Notes under the pieces: model-generated | Told to the model about the DNA's origin: nothing | Databases searched by the model: none | What the model saw: only the letters and a program-made list of their open reading frames with translations | Shown: piece by piece, positions 1 to 13,700 of the stretch | Numbering within the stretch: position 1 is the stretch's first letter | How the letters are laid out: each line of letters starts with the position of its first letter | Program-made: the position numbers and the translations under genes | Assembly (NCBI RefSeq): GCF_030936135.1 | Contig: NC_082620.1 | Location: forward strand, 4,340,001 to 4,404,000 | Reading direction: 5' to 3' | Length of the DNA: 64,000 nt | Source: Gavia stellata | Lineage: Eukaryota > Chordata > Aves > Gaviiformes > Gaviidae

Positions 1-210
1 ATTGAATAAAACTAGCTTAACCTCCCCCCGCCCCGCCCCAAAGCAGCTGGGGCCTGGAGAGGATAAGCACGAAAACGCTTTGAGTAATTTTACTGAAAAT
101 GCTATGCACATCAGTACATCACACTGACGGTATGGCACAGTATGGTTATATTTTTATGTATATGACTGGGAGTCAGAGTTATGTCAGACCTAACTGTTCT
201 TAATACATCT

Positions 211-250
211 GACTCAGTTCCCCATCTAAAATGGGGATGGTATTTCCTCT
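211..250 (+). repeat. MIR-like SINE fragment
   Basis: The bases read like the well-known MIR core: a CTCAGTT-CCCCATCT segment followed by AAAATGGGGATGG. Only about 40 bases are recognisable, so this is an old, decayed copy in the forward orientation. Confidence 0.5.
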
Positions 251-2120
251 GTTTCCCACTGAAATTTGGAGTTTGCAAACTGTTTGGAGAATGTAAAGGT
301 CTAACCAAGAAGATAAAATGTAATCAGTAGTACATTAAATTAATCTTATAATCTTGCCATTCCACAAAAGGTGTCACAAGCTTAGTCAGTTAATATTTGT
401 AGAGTACTTTGAATATGCAAAGTAGCATAGAAATATGGGATATATGTTTGTTAAATTCTTGAGCATGCTGCAAAACAATTTTTTTCCTCGAGTGAATTCA
501 GGAAGGGAGCTGTAGGTGGCCAAAGACTGGAGGGTTTTATGGTTAGTTATTATTGAAGAAGGACACATAACACACTATTACATGAGTAGCACAATAACTA
601 TTTGTGGATTTTACATTTCGTATTGCGTGGCAATTAGAAAAAATTCAGAAGCAAAGCATAAGTACTTCCAAGTCTAAATAAATTCTTACCTATGCTAAGG
701 CCTCAACACTCCCAGAAAAATACCCATATTACACCTGTCCTCAGCTTTATTTGTGCTCTAAATGTAAAAAGCTTATTTATTTGTTCTGTGGCAGTTGGCT
801 CACAATCAGCCAGCCAGCCATGCAGGGATATTGCCCATCTTCATTCTCTGGTACGGATATCCACTGGTGTCTCTTAAGGATGGAATCTTAAAAGGTGAGG
901 CAAGGCAGACACAAAGACAAATTTAATTTTATCACCATAAAAAGGGACATTTCCACATGGGCAGCAAGGACATGAATATCATGTGTATGCAGGGGCGGGG
1001 GGGATTATAAACGCATTTTTGGCGAAATTCAATAAAGCTGATTCCACTGCATAAGGTCAGCAATTTACTTTTAAAAAATGATATGATTGCAACTTTTAAT
1101 ATAACCCATGTATTTGCTGCAAGATGCTCTAGAAGATTGTGTAATGTAACCACCCGACCTCTCCACAGGAGCAGAGATCACCCCATTTACCCTTTATTGT
1201 CTTGCTAAAAGCAATGCACATTTGCACGGTATGACAAAGTCAACAGCTTTTACTTCAGAGAGCCTCAGATTTCACTGAGAATTAATTCTCTGCTCTCCTC
1301 CTAGAGGAGTGGAGTCTCGCCTGGACTAGGTTCCATCAGAAAGAAAAGGAAAGAATGAACCAGAGACTAAATTCCCCTTTTAGCTAAGGAAAGAATGATT
1401 GCGCTCCAGATTAAAATTAAGAGGGAACAGTGTAGCAGAAAAGCAAATAGTAGGATTTCTTGTTCACGGACACCCAAGTCATAGTTTTAAACAGGGTAGA
1501 AAAGTTATCTAAGAGAACCTAGAGAATTATCTCATACAGGAACTTATTTTATCTTTCCTAGCAGGAAAGTATCATTAGGTCTGAGATGGATTTCAGCAGA
1601 AGAGCAATATAGATTATCCTAATTACACTCCTTGTTTTAGCCCCAAGAGAGAAGGCTGTCTTTTCAGACTTAGAATACCAGGTTCATTCACAGAGCAGAT
1701 CAGGAACTGAATTCCTTTACTTGCTCCAGGAAGACTGTGGGGAAACCCTGGGCTGGATGACCATGAAGAGCAAATTCCTTCTATCACAAAAATATTTTTA
1801 TACAAACGTACATAGATTTCTTCAGTTGTCTCAAGGTGAAGCTTGCTTCAAAGGTCAAAGCTGCAGGGCTGGATTAGGATTGCACGCAATCTGCCTGAGC
1901 CTTGACATTCTGACATTCTACAGTTTGCAGCTCTCCCCTCCCATACACATCTGACGGAAGTAAATTCTCAACCTCTCTGCAAGTGTGGCTTTTACAGCAG
2001 CAAGCAACTTCAAAAATCACACGCTACAGCACAAAGAACTCCAAAACAAGCATATCAAAGCAGTTTATAAACATAGCTAACATAAATCTTACTAAGTCAA
2101 TAATATAAAAGTGGTAATTA

Positions 2121-2176
2121 ACCCCATTTTACAGATGAGAAAGCTGAAAACAAGTAACTTGCCCAAAGCCAAGCAA
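2121..2176 (-). repeat. MIR SINE fragment, reverse orientation
   Basis: This contains CCCCATTTTACAGATGAGAA followed by an AAGTAACTTGCCCAAAG-like segment. That is the reverse complement of the conserved MIR core (GTTACTTAACC ... CATCTGTAAAATGGGG). It is a clear but diverged MIR remnant inside PEX14 intron 3. Confidence 0.7.
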
Positions 2177-5100
2177 GCAGTCAGATCTCCAACGCCTGCT
2201 CTTAGATTGTAACTACAGAAGTGACTTTCTTTTGGCACTCTGCATTTACTTTTACTTGAAAACATGATAAATAAATTAATAAATTTACAGGTCAGACTGA
2301 GGGCCTGGGTCTTTTCTGCCCATCACTAAGGCTAACAATTTCAGGACTCAGAATATAACTGACTATTTTAGCATTGTCTTCTAGACTAGACTTCAACTCA
2401 CTCTGCTGTAATTATATTGTTTTTTTCAATGCTACCAGGAATGGAAATGTTATTTTGACAGTAAACAAGGCAGATATGACTCAAAACACACTCAGTGAGC
2501 AATAGGAGTTAATTTTGCAAAGCCATTTTTAACGGCTCTTTTACATTACATAGTTACTGTCAGATAGCCAAGTGGAGAGATATCATTAAACCCATGACAT
2601 TCCAATTATTTGTTAAAATTAAGCTTACAACCAATATTTTGTAGCATACACAACTTCCTGGGCACCAAACCGGTCTGTTCCAATCTATCAATAATTTTCA
2701 AGCTATAAAAACATGGCAAAGGTGATTCTGGACTCTTCACTGAAATCGTGAGGAATTTCTGCGGCCCAGTAGAAACAGGAGATGTAGCAGACTGTTTACC
2801 CAATTTACTCTAAATTAATCACCTCTCTTGTTCTGTGGAGTACAGATCTAAACGGTTCAAGATCGCTGCAGGTTGAGCCTGAAGAGACAGAGGAAGGATA
2901 TTACCACTAATGTGACTTGTATCCTCTGTTATAGAACACATATATAGGCATTTAGAGGATGTAAAATTTGAGAGTCGCTCCCTCAATGGCTTCTTCACAA
3001 CACCATTAAACATCAAAGGGGTGCCTCTTGTGATGCACCTTCTCAACACTTCAGACAGAAACCAAAAAGAAAATCACAGAGATTTTCATGCTTTTAGTAT
3101 TAAACAGCAGAGCTTGTATCAAAGCCCTTTAAAATAATCTTGCTTAAACCAATACACTGTGAAGATTAGTAGGCCTTAAGTTTTCCATGACTTTTTTCTT
3201 CTGCTCACTTTAAACAGCCCCAAGTAGGACTTTTTCCCTCATGTTCATCAACGTACTGAATTCAGAGCCAGTAGCCTAGAGTATGCAAGCCAAACGTACA
3301 AGCACAAAACAGTGCACGATGACAAGCTCGTTGAAGCTATCCAGTAACAACGATGATGTATTTTCCTGCTAGTGAAAAGCACTTCTGTGAAAGAATTCTT
3401 GAGTTCCAAGTAGAACATAATTTTTTCATACAGAGGGTGTTTCTTCAAAACAACCCAAAATGTTCTGGAGAAAAGTAATGATTTCATAACAATTCAAAAA
3501 CCATTTTTCCAAATATTTTCACTGTAATATTACATATTATATTATTCTATCAATCTCTTTTATTATCAGTTGTAATATTAAAGACTCCAGTCTAATCTAT
3601 ACAAAGTGATCCAACAGGCTACAATATTTCGTTTTTTAAAAAAAAGTCTGCAATTTTAAATGTTAGTCCCTATTTAATACAAAAAAAAATTTCCAAGTAT
3701 CAGAATTTCCAGTGGGATAGAAATATATTGTTCAACTTAGTTTCTAGATACGATCAAGCTACAAAAAACAATTGTTATAAAGCAATGAAATGTACACTGA
3801 GTGCAATGTTCTTCTAAAATAACAAACTCACTTGTAAGTAATTATAGTTTCTATCAGACTTTCTATCAAACACACACTTTTCTTTATCATCTGGCTATTA
3901 TAAACATTAAAAGGTAGCAAACAGAAAGGATTGCCTTCCTTTGTGCACTGCATCACATGGCTAGTTATGCCTAAACTAATATCAGGTGTTTTTCTGCCCT
4001 CTCTTGAATCACTAGTGACTGGGACAAGAGTCAAAGATGAGATATGGACTAATTTGTCCATGTGGATAGGGACTAAATAGATTACCTTTTCCAAACTTCC
4101 TTCCAAATCTTGAGGAACAATAGTGAAGGCTTTCTATCAGCTATAAAGATTTTCTTCCAAAAACCCCAACAACTCCAAAGAATGGCCATATCTGATTCCC
4201 CAGGATGTCCTAAGGTTGATCAGTTTATCACATTTTGTTAGCACTACTGCTGCAGGTCTCTTCTTGCCAAGGAAGCCAAGAAAATCTGCAAAGTTCATGA
4301 CAAGTTCAGATAGCACAAACAGTGATAAAATTGATGGGGGAAAAGAGTCAGCATGATGAATAGGCTGGTGCTGAACAGCAAGTGACAGCTACGCAGATGG
4401 AAGACTGGCAGGACAGGGAGACATCTCCTTCACAGCAGATGGATAAGAGATTCTCAATCATTTTCAGGAAGAAAAAAGAAGGCAACTAATACAAAATACA
4501 GAACTGAGGAACTGATTTCTGGATCATGAGCACATCTATTCTTCTGGATTATGAGACTCCAGCAGTGGAAATATTCCCTGTATGTTGAACATTATCAGCA
4601 CTGGGCAAACATAGCACAGTGCCAAAAATGGATGTGACTACTGATAATGCTGATTCGGATAGGAACTGTTGTTGAGTTTGCTAGCAATGAAAGTATTCAT
4701 TCTCTCACTCTTCATTCTTTGCGTCCCTAATAAGTTTCTTGGGAGACAAGCAGATTTCCCCATTTATGCAGGGTTGTATTGACCCAAAATGTGGATGGGA
4801 GGCACCTGAAGAACAAACTGGTAACATGAACAGGTGCAGGACATATTTTTCTTTAACCTAAGCAAAATATTGTAAGGCACATTAGCTGTCTTTCAAAGTC
4901 ATAAACAGAGGCCTAAGCATCTTTAGCAATTAAATATCCCACAGTGCTTTTCAAGAATCTTAGTAAATTTTTTACTCGGTAATTACATTCTCTGTCTCTA
5001 AAGCTCCCTCTGCAAGATCACTTAGATAAGGTATTCTTCCTCTCCTAAAAACCACGTAGTGATGTTAAGCAGCTGCTGTCCTCTACCTCAGAGGTGGAGG

Positions 5101-5773
5101 CTTTTTAGTGGAAAGCACAGTGGGATCTAGATAACCCTGTACACACCATCAAACATGTTCCATGCAAATAGGTGTGAAATTTCAATGGTTAATGGGTACA
5201 ATGTGCTCTAAAATCCTCAAAAGAAAAGCATTATGAAAATGTAGAACGCGCTGACTCCCATTTAACCTGTACAGTCATTTCGGTAAGTCTACACAAGCTG
5301 TTAGACTTGCTTCATGCTACTTGAACACCTGTTCCAAACTTCTTCAATAATCAGAAAGCACACCCTCCCTGGTGCTACCTATGCTAGTGAACTTCCTCTC
5401 ATTGTGTGCTAAAGTAATTTGTTCTAGATGCTTAATACACAGAGTATATTTTTGCAATAAATTTTTGTTATCGGTATCAGAATTCCAGGTCTCACTTGTA
5501 GCTTTGCAAGTGCAAGTGATGAGGTCGGTGCAGGCACTGGCACAAAACACATATTAAACAGCTAGATAACAAGTTACCCGATCTGCAAGTACAAAACAGG
5601 ACAAGCACTCACTCACACGATCAGTTGTGCAGTGAAGTTAAGTCTTCACTCCTTCACCATCTCTTAAACCCATATCCTGTCAGCAAGTCTGAAGAGAAGG
5701 ACAACTCACCTAGCATTCCTTGAATACTCTACACTTACAGTCTAATCACACATTCTTGTATCAAACACAGTCA

Positions 5774-5804
5774 TTTCTAGAAAAGCTGTCTTTTCTAGAA
5801 AAGC
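5774..5804. repeat. Two direct copies of a 13-mer containing TTCTAGAA
   Basis: The 13-mer TTTCTAGAAAAGC occurs exactly twice, starting at 5774 and 5792, a period of 18 bases. Each copy contains the palindrome TTCTAGAA, which fits the nTTCnnGAAn unit of heat-shock elements. No promoter is seen nearby, so a regulatory role is only a possibility. Confidence 0.5.
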
Positions 5805-8509
5805 ATAATGTTCGGATGGCCATAGCAATTTGGCCCAAATAAGTATTTTGACAGCACAGGTTACTAACTATATTTTTTGTATGAGTTGTCACTGGACTCT
5901 ATTGGCTTGCATTGTATTTTCTTCTCAAGGAAAAGCTTTGTAAAAACTGTTCGAGCTTCACTGAGACATGTTAAAGAATTAATTACAAAGTAAAGCTGAA
6001 GGAGAAAATTAATTTTGGAAACACAAGAGGTTACTTTTCTTTTCCTCCCTTTTCTGGAAGTGGGGGAGGAAAGGCAGTTATTTTCATCTTCATGCTGGGG
6101 GCAGGAGTTGGAAGCTGTCCAGTCGATAACCTGGCCATCAGAACAAGGTTTGTAATTAAAAGGTCAGTGACCTGGAAAGCTAGGGCCTCACTCTCAGGGC
6201 TTCTCAGTAATGACGGCGCTATTAAATTAAGACTGTTATGAAATCAATGCTAAAAAAGCTTTCATGGTAACGAGATTCCATTCAAGGACATGCAAACTGC
6301 CTCATGAAATGGACTTAAATTATAAAAAAGAAAAGTAATAAAAGAGGGTTAAATTGAAATCTGCTGAAGAATTTACTTCCTTTAAAGCCCTCCAGCAGTG
6401 GGCTGTGCCCTCTTCTCTCAGGTCCTCAAGGTGATCCACTTGGGTTTCTTTGGCAAAGAAGAAAATACAGGGGTTAAACTTCCAAGAATGCAGACTACAG
6501 AAAGAGGAAGAAAATTAAGTCAGTTTTCTAATGGAGATTCTGGGGCTGACAGCATTTGTTTCCAGGGAATCAAGCGTCTTTGAACTCTGATTGGGAAGTG
6601 GCATGTAACATTAAATAATTTATTCATCTCTTCAGAAATCACCATTGCCTGGCATCTTGACACTGGTAAAATTTTCTGGAACTCTGATGCACTGCAAAAA
6701 ACTGTGCAAGACCTACAGGAAAACTGCGTGTAGTAACTCACTTCCTACCAGCCAAAGCAATGAAACAGATCAGTAGACACAACATGTAAAAGAGCAACGC
6801 TTCCAACAACCTCCAACTCATCCCACCGAGCAAGAGCGTGGCTGCATTTGGAAGCATGTAGCCTGTTATGTTACATATATACACAAAAGACCAATTCAGG
6901 TAGCATATCTTCTGAAGATTGTCCAACCTTCTGGGTGGAGGTTTTGCCAATATAACTCAACAATTATACATTTACTTGCCCTAATGCACCTCTGTTCTCC
7001 CATCACTATAATTTCTGAGCTCCTCATACGCTTTTGTCTGTTCCCACAAACCCACTCTGGGAAGGCATTACTGTACTCGTTCGACAGATGAAGAGAACAA
7101 GCAACTAAGAAAAAAGTTCTTCATCAAGCTTACACAATGAATCTGTAACCTAGCAGTTTTTCCCTTCCCTGCCCCAAAAGACTAGCACCCTGAAAAAGAG
7201 AGCTCCACATGCATAGTGTATTTCCACCCCCTTTCTCTATCTTGCCAGAAGTTACAGATTCAGAGTAGACAAAATTAACAAGCCACATGAGTTACCGGAT
7301 GGGTAACTGAGCAGTACAGGACATCTGAGGCACAACAGTTAGATGACAGACACATTTCCACAAGGGTTTAAACCCCACATGCTGTCTAATTACTCCCAAG
7401 GCGCCACTGATTCTGTGGCATGTCATCAGCAGAATCAGTGAGTTGGACAAAAAACAAACAGCATCTTTTTTTCCTTTCTTTTCTTTCAGATACTCTGAGG
7501 GGAAACAGCTGTTTTTCCCTTCATCTGAAGAAGTTCATGATAAAAAGGAGGAAATGTCATAAATTACACAAAATGCCAGTGTAAGCTTCAAAGAAAATGA
7601 TAAATGATTCTAATAACTTCATGTTTCTCATTAATGCCTCTGTATTTGGGAGTTTAAAAGTGCTTAAGACAACAGAGAAATCTCATCCAAGTTTTGAAAG
7701 ACCTTTTACAAATCCAGGACAGCCTCACTCTCCCAACTGTCATCAACACTATCATCCCATGCTCCAGAGAGAGCAGTTCAGCAAACCCATGACCTGTAAG
7801 TAACCAGGAAAGCCTACTTTCAGCCTCTGCAAACTACTGTTCACAAGAAACCAAACCCAGTCCAGCTGACGATCCTGACGAAACCTTCATTTCTCACTGC
7901 ACTGAAATGTATTAAACAAAACCCAGTTCCTATATTAAATATTAAATAATATTAAAAGGAAATAAAATTTGATTGGCATTTTTTAGGAAGTAGACGCTTA
8001 TAAAAAAGAAGAAAAAATTATAATTCAAGGCAGAACCACCTCTGCAAGTATCAGAAGCTAATGCTCCAATCCTATCCCTGTAGCCTACATCGGCTGTAGC
8101 TGGGGTAGTGGAAGGCTCCTGCAGGGGAAGGGCACCTGGTCCTCTCCCTCTCCGTTCACAGACACAAGGTGACCCAGCACCATCCTCTCTACTGCCGGAG
8201 TCTCTAACCAGGCTGTGGGGAGTCACAGACCTCTCCTATACGGTTCCACAAAAGTAACTACAAAAGACAAGTTCATACATGGTGTACAACTATCTATAGA
8301 TACAAAAATTCTCCTCCACTGAAATTCTTCTGGGGTCTACTGCAATTTCTGCTTGAAGAAACCTGGATCAGAGTAACTGTGGAAAAAAATACAAGGGTAC
8401 CTCTGCATTATTTCCTACAAAGACAATTTTAAAAGAGACTCTTGTAACTGAAATGGTTTCTCTACAGAAAATGCTTTTTTGACTGGCAGTGAGGACTTCT
8501 CTACCAGAC

Positions 8510-8545
8510 AGCCTAATGTAAAATGGGGATAAATATTATCATGGG
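8510..8545 (+). repeat. Possible MIR-like fragment
   Basis: The string GTAAAATGGGGATAAATATTA resembles the 3' part of the MIR core, but little else can be aligned by eye. It is weaker than the copy at 2121. Confidence 0.25.
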
Positions 8546-10678
8546 GGTGACAATGACCGTATATCAGAGAATAGGGGGAATAGCCTACCAAACCGTGTAG
8601 CCCCTCATTTACTCAGGACTAAACTAGCCACGACATCTATGTTTCAAGAATAATCGCCTCCATCTGCTAGTGCACATAGGTACCATGACAGTATGTACCT
8701 TCTGCTCTCGAGGACTGAACAGAGGTCATGTTGTAAGCTCGGTGGTCAGATTCCATATGGACATATTTCCAGTGACTGCTAGGTACAAGCACTACCGGCC
8801 CCTGCTCCTTCCTATCGCCTACTGTTAAGTTTTCAAACAAACAATTAGCACAAAGGGAAGGAGGGCTAATTAACAAACAGGAACAAACAAACAGCTCTAC
8901 CAAACCATTTCTGCTCTTTAGTAATTATTAGCCGAGTAATTCATGAGAAGTATTAGTCGGGCCACAGTTTCTCTGTGCCTCCATCTCCCCACCCTTCCTC
9001 TTCTCCCAGTCAGGGATTTATTAAAATTAAACAGATTAGATGGAGCTCCTGATACTAAAAACTGTTCAGCGAAGCCTGTGGTGGGGAAGTGCAGAGCAAA
9101 CACCAGAGACATTTGTCTCTAAATTGCTCTAAATACCTTCTGCAAATGAAATTCTAACCCAGCTGTGTTGAGAGAGAAAATGAGGAATAACTGGTCATTG
9201 TCAGCACAGAAGAAGATCAGGCAGTTATAATATTGCACGATATACTGGGGGCTAAGGATCTCTCAGCAACAATAGATTTTGTATCAGGTTACCCCGGGTA
9301 ATCAGCACAGCTTTTAGGCTCAGCTTTCCCCTTGCTTCATTGCCTCGATGATAGAGTTGAAATCCCCAAGCTTTTATGATTAATTACTCCCCATAGGTCC
9401 ACATATTTCAAGGAAAAACTCATGGAGCACTAGCGGCCAACTGGCTCCAAATTTTAATGCCATCCTGATGGTGGGACAGTCAGTGCAAGCGATGTACCTA
9501 TGTGATTGGAATGTTCTCTAACTGGCACTAGGACAAGCAGTGAGAGGATCGCACTGAAAACGATGTATCCATTAACTACTTGTCATGATATCATTGTTAA
9601 AACACAAGACTGCCATACCCTTCTAGGTCCTTTGCTATTCAAGATGAGCGAAGTGGTGCATATACTTGAACTCTCCATCTCATAACATCAGGTCTCAGGC
9701 ATCTCAATAAACAGTTCATAATCCCAGACAGAATAATATATATTTCATAGGCTTCGCTACTCTTCAGAACTTGAAGATCTTTAGCTATAGAATTTGATAT
9801 ACCTTGAAGTACTTACAACTTCAATGTATAAGTGGGTCACTCCCCTCTGAAGTTTGGAGTTTGTATTTTCAGTATGATTCAAACTGCTTAAAGTCCTCCA
9901 CAGTATATGTAATTAACTCCAAGGTAAGACTGTCCTCATTATTTACATCTTGTGGTAAGGATCTAAGCCATATGGTCCCAGGAGGGTAGCTTAACATGGA
10001 GTGAACTTCACCTGAAATGCACTATAAGTTCTGGACTGAAAACTTTAGAAAGAAAAAAAAGAACGAAAGATAGTTCTGCTATGAGTCAGAAAGTAAAATA
10101 AATTCTCAGTAGGCAATGGCCAAAGTATGTTCCATCTGTCTAAGACGATATAGGATTTGTCAGGATCTGTTCTATCCCTGCTATAGAAACGGGCTAAACT
10201 CAGTCAGTAGTTTATCATTTCAGCCTGAAAGTCAGGTTGACCCCAAGCTTGACCTTAACCTGACCTTGTTTACTTCCACCAAGTCCTTCGCCCTTCATTC
10301 CTCTCTCTGGCTCTCTTCGGAAACATTCGACCTTTTCACCTAGAAGCTGGTCATTCTAAAGCCAATGTTAGTAAGGTCAGAACTGACCAACTAGTCCACA
10401 ACTCTAAAATGTCCTCATTTCAGAAAAGACCTGATAATAGTTAACCCAAAAACTTCCAATGTGTCTTCCGTATTCTACAATTCCACATCTGGTGCCAGTA
10501 TCGCTCTAGTCAGTTTGGAAGAAAAGAGACTGTTATTTCTTACAAACTTCAAATCTCTTTTTGAGACAGACTGCTTGCTTTGTCCTTAACATCTAATTTT
10601 CCATAGCAATACATTCTGGCTTTTTGCTAACTCAAGCTCCCTCATTATCACTGAGACCACAAACGTAAGAGTCCATAC

Positions 10679-10763
10679 CTTTCTTCTTCAGAAATGCTCT
10701 TCTGGTTGCAAGAGGACTTTGGCGGACTCGTGGATTCTGTAAAAACTTCACTGCTGTCACAAT
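10679..10763 (-). CDS. PEX14: PEX14 exon 3 (N-terminal PEX5/PEX19-binding domain)
   Basis: This 85-base exon starts after a CAG acceptor (AG at 10765-10764) and ends at a GT donor (10678-10677). It begins in phase 0 with Ile29 and ends after the first base of the next codon. It reads [18 protein letters not shown] and then AFLKKK, almost identical to the mammalian protein. Phe35 and Phe52, the aromatic pocket residues, are retained. Confidence 0.95.
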
Positions 10764-13700
10764 CTGATGAGGGTAGGAGGATTGGAGAAATAGAAGAGAG
10801 AAAAGATCCAAGTTAGGAATGGTCAAATTCCTATTTTACGTTAAGCATTCTGTATTGCAAAGTAAGGCATCGCATCCAACACATGGAGACGGTCTGGAGC
10901 TGACACCGATCCAACTTTCAGAAACGGTTCAATGAGCATCAGAGTTTGTGGCTCAACTCTAATCAGACAGCACAATTATGGTATTTCAACCTAGAAGTTT
11001 CTTGTTGAATTACTCTTGGAGCAGCTCAACCTGTACAAAAAAACTCCATTAAGATTCTTCGGGGTTTCTGTCGTTTATATTGTGATCTTCTTACCTAAGT
11101 CGGCTCCTATAGTAGAGGGCAACCTCGAGACAGTGCATGTGATCTGTAACAGTAGGCTTACCAGTAAGAATGCTTCCTTTCTACCTGGCTTAAAGCTCCT
11201 TGCAAATTTTAAGAGATTAAGGCCTTTTCTGCCACTACTCTAATTTACTGAAAGCAATAAACAAACCTCAGCTTGTCATGACTGGAAAAGAAGCAGCTTC
11301 ACATGTTTTGGATCACAGAAGAAAAACATCAAAAAAGTAACTTTCCATGAGATAAATGGGTAGGTGAGTGTTCCACACCAGCAGAAATCACAGATTGCTT
11401 TTGTCTAAAGACTGACTTCTACATCCTTCTTTAAGGTGACATATAGCCACCTTAAAGCCACCAACACAAACCACTTATTCAAACAAAGGGTAATGTATGG
11501 GATAATACTCAATGGCATCAACGACAATGGCACTAGTTTTTTACATCTCCATTTAGTGCCAATGAAAGGTATTTCATTTTTTTCTTCATATGGTACGTCA
11601 ACTTTCCACATACTCTCCTGTACTATTACACAAATTATTACGTGTCGCTGCACTACTGAAAAACAGCTGATTCACGTTACTTTTATACAAAGACATCTGT
11701 TCTGATTGTGGCATCAGGGGGAATCATTTGCCTGAAGTTAACAGCACTTAGGAGATGGACACATCCATGTGAACTAGAGGAAGAGATGACTTCCTTCCTC
11801 CAGAGCTGAAAATAACCACACATATGCATGGAAGGGGTGTTTCTCCCCAAACAGTGGCATGAACCTTCTCCTAAAATGGTGGTATATGCTAGACCTATGT
11901 TAGGTAGGTCTTGAAGAGTTTATCTTAAAATACAGTTTCTGGAATTCAGTTCCAAAAAGGTTTTCAGAACTTTTCACAGCAGAAAAAGAAGGAAAAAAAT
12001 AGCATCACTACTGAAATCACTAAGTTTCACTTTGTGTTTGAATCAAACCCTTCAAATATGCATTTCTGGTCAGAGAGCAAAGTTCTGATGGGTTTAATGG
12101 CACTTTCAATGTACTCCTCAGTGCATTCCATCAATGTTTTTTTTCTTTTAAATTGCATCTCTTATTTCTTTAAATACATTAATCAGGCTAGTGTAGGCAA
12201 AACGGATCCATTGGACAATGCAATAAACATGAATTATCATCTATCCAACACGCATAATGGCTTAAAAATACATAATAGCAGGTGTAGTTTAAATGATTAG
12301 TTATTACACCTGTGGTGGGTCTGATTCAATTGGGGAAAATCATCTTTAATAGGTTAAAAGGTTTAGATCACCAGGCTTCCCTTAAAGTGGCTGTAGAGAG
12401 GGTATGATGGAGTACGCTGTCATTACTAATTCATTTAAGAAAAACATGGGGGATACAGCAAAGAACAGCATAAACGAGCGAATCCAATTTAAACATCAGG
12501 TAAAGCAGAAAACACCTTTTAAAAAAGCATGATAAATGAATTTGGAAGAGAGATGAAATTGACATATTTATTTTAACGGGAATTTGACAAAGTCCCAGCA
12601 CACTTCAAAGTTGGGAGGATAAAATGAATGGGGTATTTTTAATTCTTTCCCTTTTCTTATTTTCCTTCATTTTTTTCCTTAAGTTTACGTTCAGTAATTT
12701 TGAACCATAAAATACTATAGCGAAATACCCCACATAAAGTACACTTCGGTTTCATTTATGTGCACTTGATCTGTCTCCAGCTGAAATGCAGGTGACAGGC
12801 AAATCACAGATTTAAACTGTGCTGATATTGTTACGCCAGATGCAAAAATACAAAGCGCCCAAACTAATAACCTTAAGATAATATGCTGAATAAGAAAGAT
12901 GCCCAAATGAGCAGACCAACAGATATGTGAACATATGAAAACCACTTCCCTTCTAACAATAATTACTTGTTTGTTTCTTCAGAAACTCCTCAACACTCCC
13001 TCCCACATTTAGTGAGCTAGAGACACCAACACAAAAGGCCTGCAGACCTGAAATTCTGCAAGCTCTCATATTTAATTATCAGGTTTTAAGCATAAAAAAA
13101 CCTGTAAGAAATAAGCAGTATTTTTCATTGTGCTATTTCAATCATAACCATGTAAACATTTTATTGATTCTAACTCTTTATTAAAACTTATTTTTGCCTT
13201 GTAAAAATGTAAACATTTCAGTAGTAAATTTTACTCCAAAATAAACTTCTATTCTATCTCTTCCCTGCATCACTTCCTCCATTATTCACAAAGTTTTTAA
13301 TCTTAAAACAAAAATAAAATTACAAGCAACAACAAACTTCATAAGAAAGAATCCTCGACATGTATTCCTCCTCCCAATAATCCCATGTTTCTCATACTTG
13401 TTTGCATTTACCTCTGAACATTCCTTCTATAGGCTGAGCTGAAACGTCTTCATTTTTATAATTCGTCTTGTATACACGAGCAACTTATGAAGCAATTTTG
13501 GCCATGTCAAAACGCCAATATTTTCAACAAACATACACAAGAACTTTCCTACCTTCTATGGATCATTTCCTTTGCACAAACAAGGGCAACTGCAGCCCAT
13601 AATTGAAACAACAGAAAAAGGAGGAGGAAGATGAGAAGACTTTGCAGTCCTGTGTATAGCCAAAAAAATCATGCAGCAAATAGCACTCTGACTCAGCTGG

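Larger units (their letters stand above)
1..10678 (-). other. PEX14: PEX14 intron 3 (partial)
   Basis: This AT-rich non-coding stretch lies downstream, on the minus strand, of the donor of PEX14 exon 3. I searched it by eye for the next PEX14 exon, which in other vertebrates begins with an acidic TDEE-type motif, and did not find it, so the intron probably continues past the left edge. It contains small MIR-like pieces near 211 and 2121, a doubtful one near 8510, and an 18-bp period duplication at 5774. The short open frames here have neither splice context nor family resemblance and are treated as chance. Confidence 0.75.

Noticed and set aside
7040-7110. Possible MIR fragment (CATTACTG ... 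GACAGATGAAG)
   Set aside because: Similarity is too short and interrupted to separate from chance by eye.
1-10678. Search for PEX14 exon 4
   Set aside because: No TDEE-type coding stretch with splice sites was found. The exon is probably beyond the left edge.
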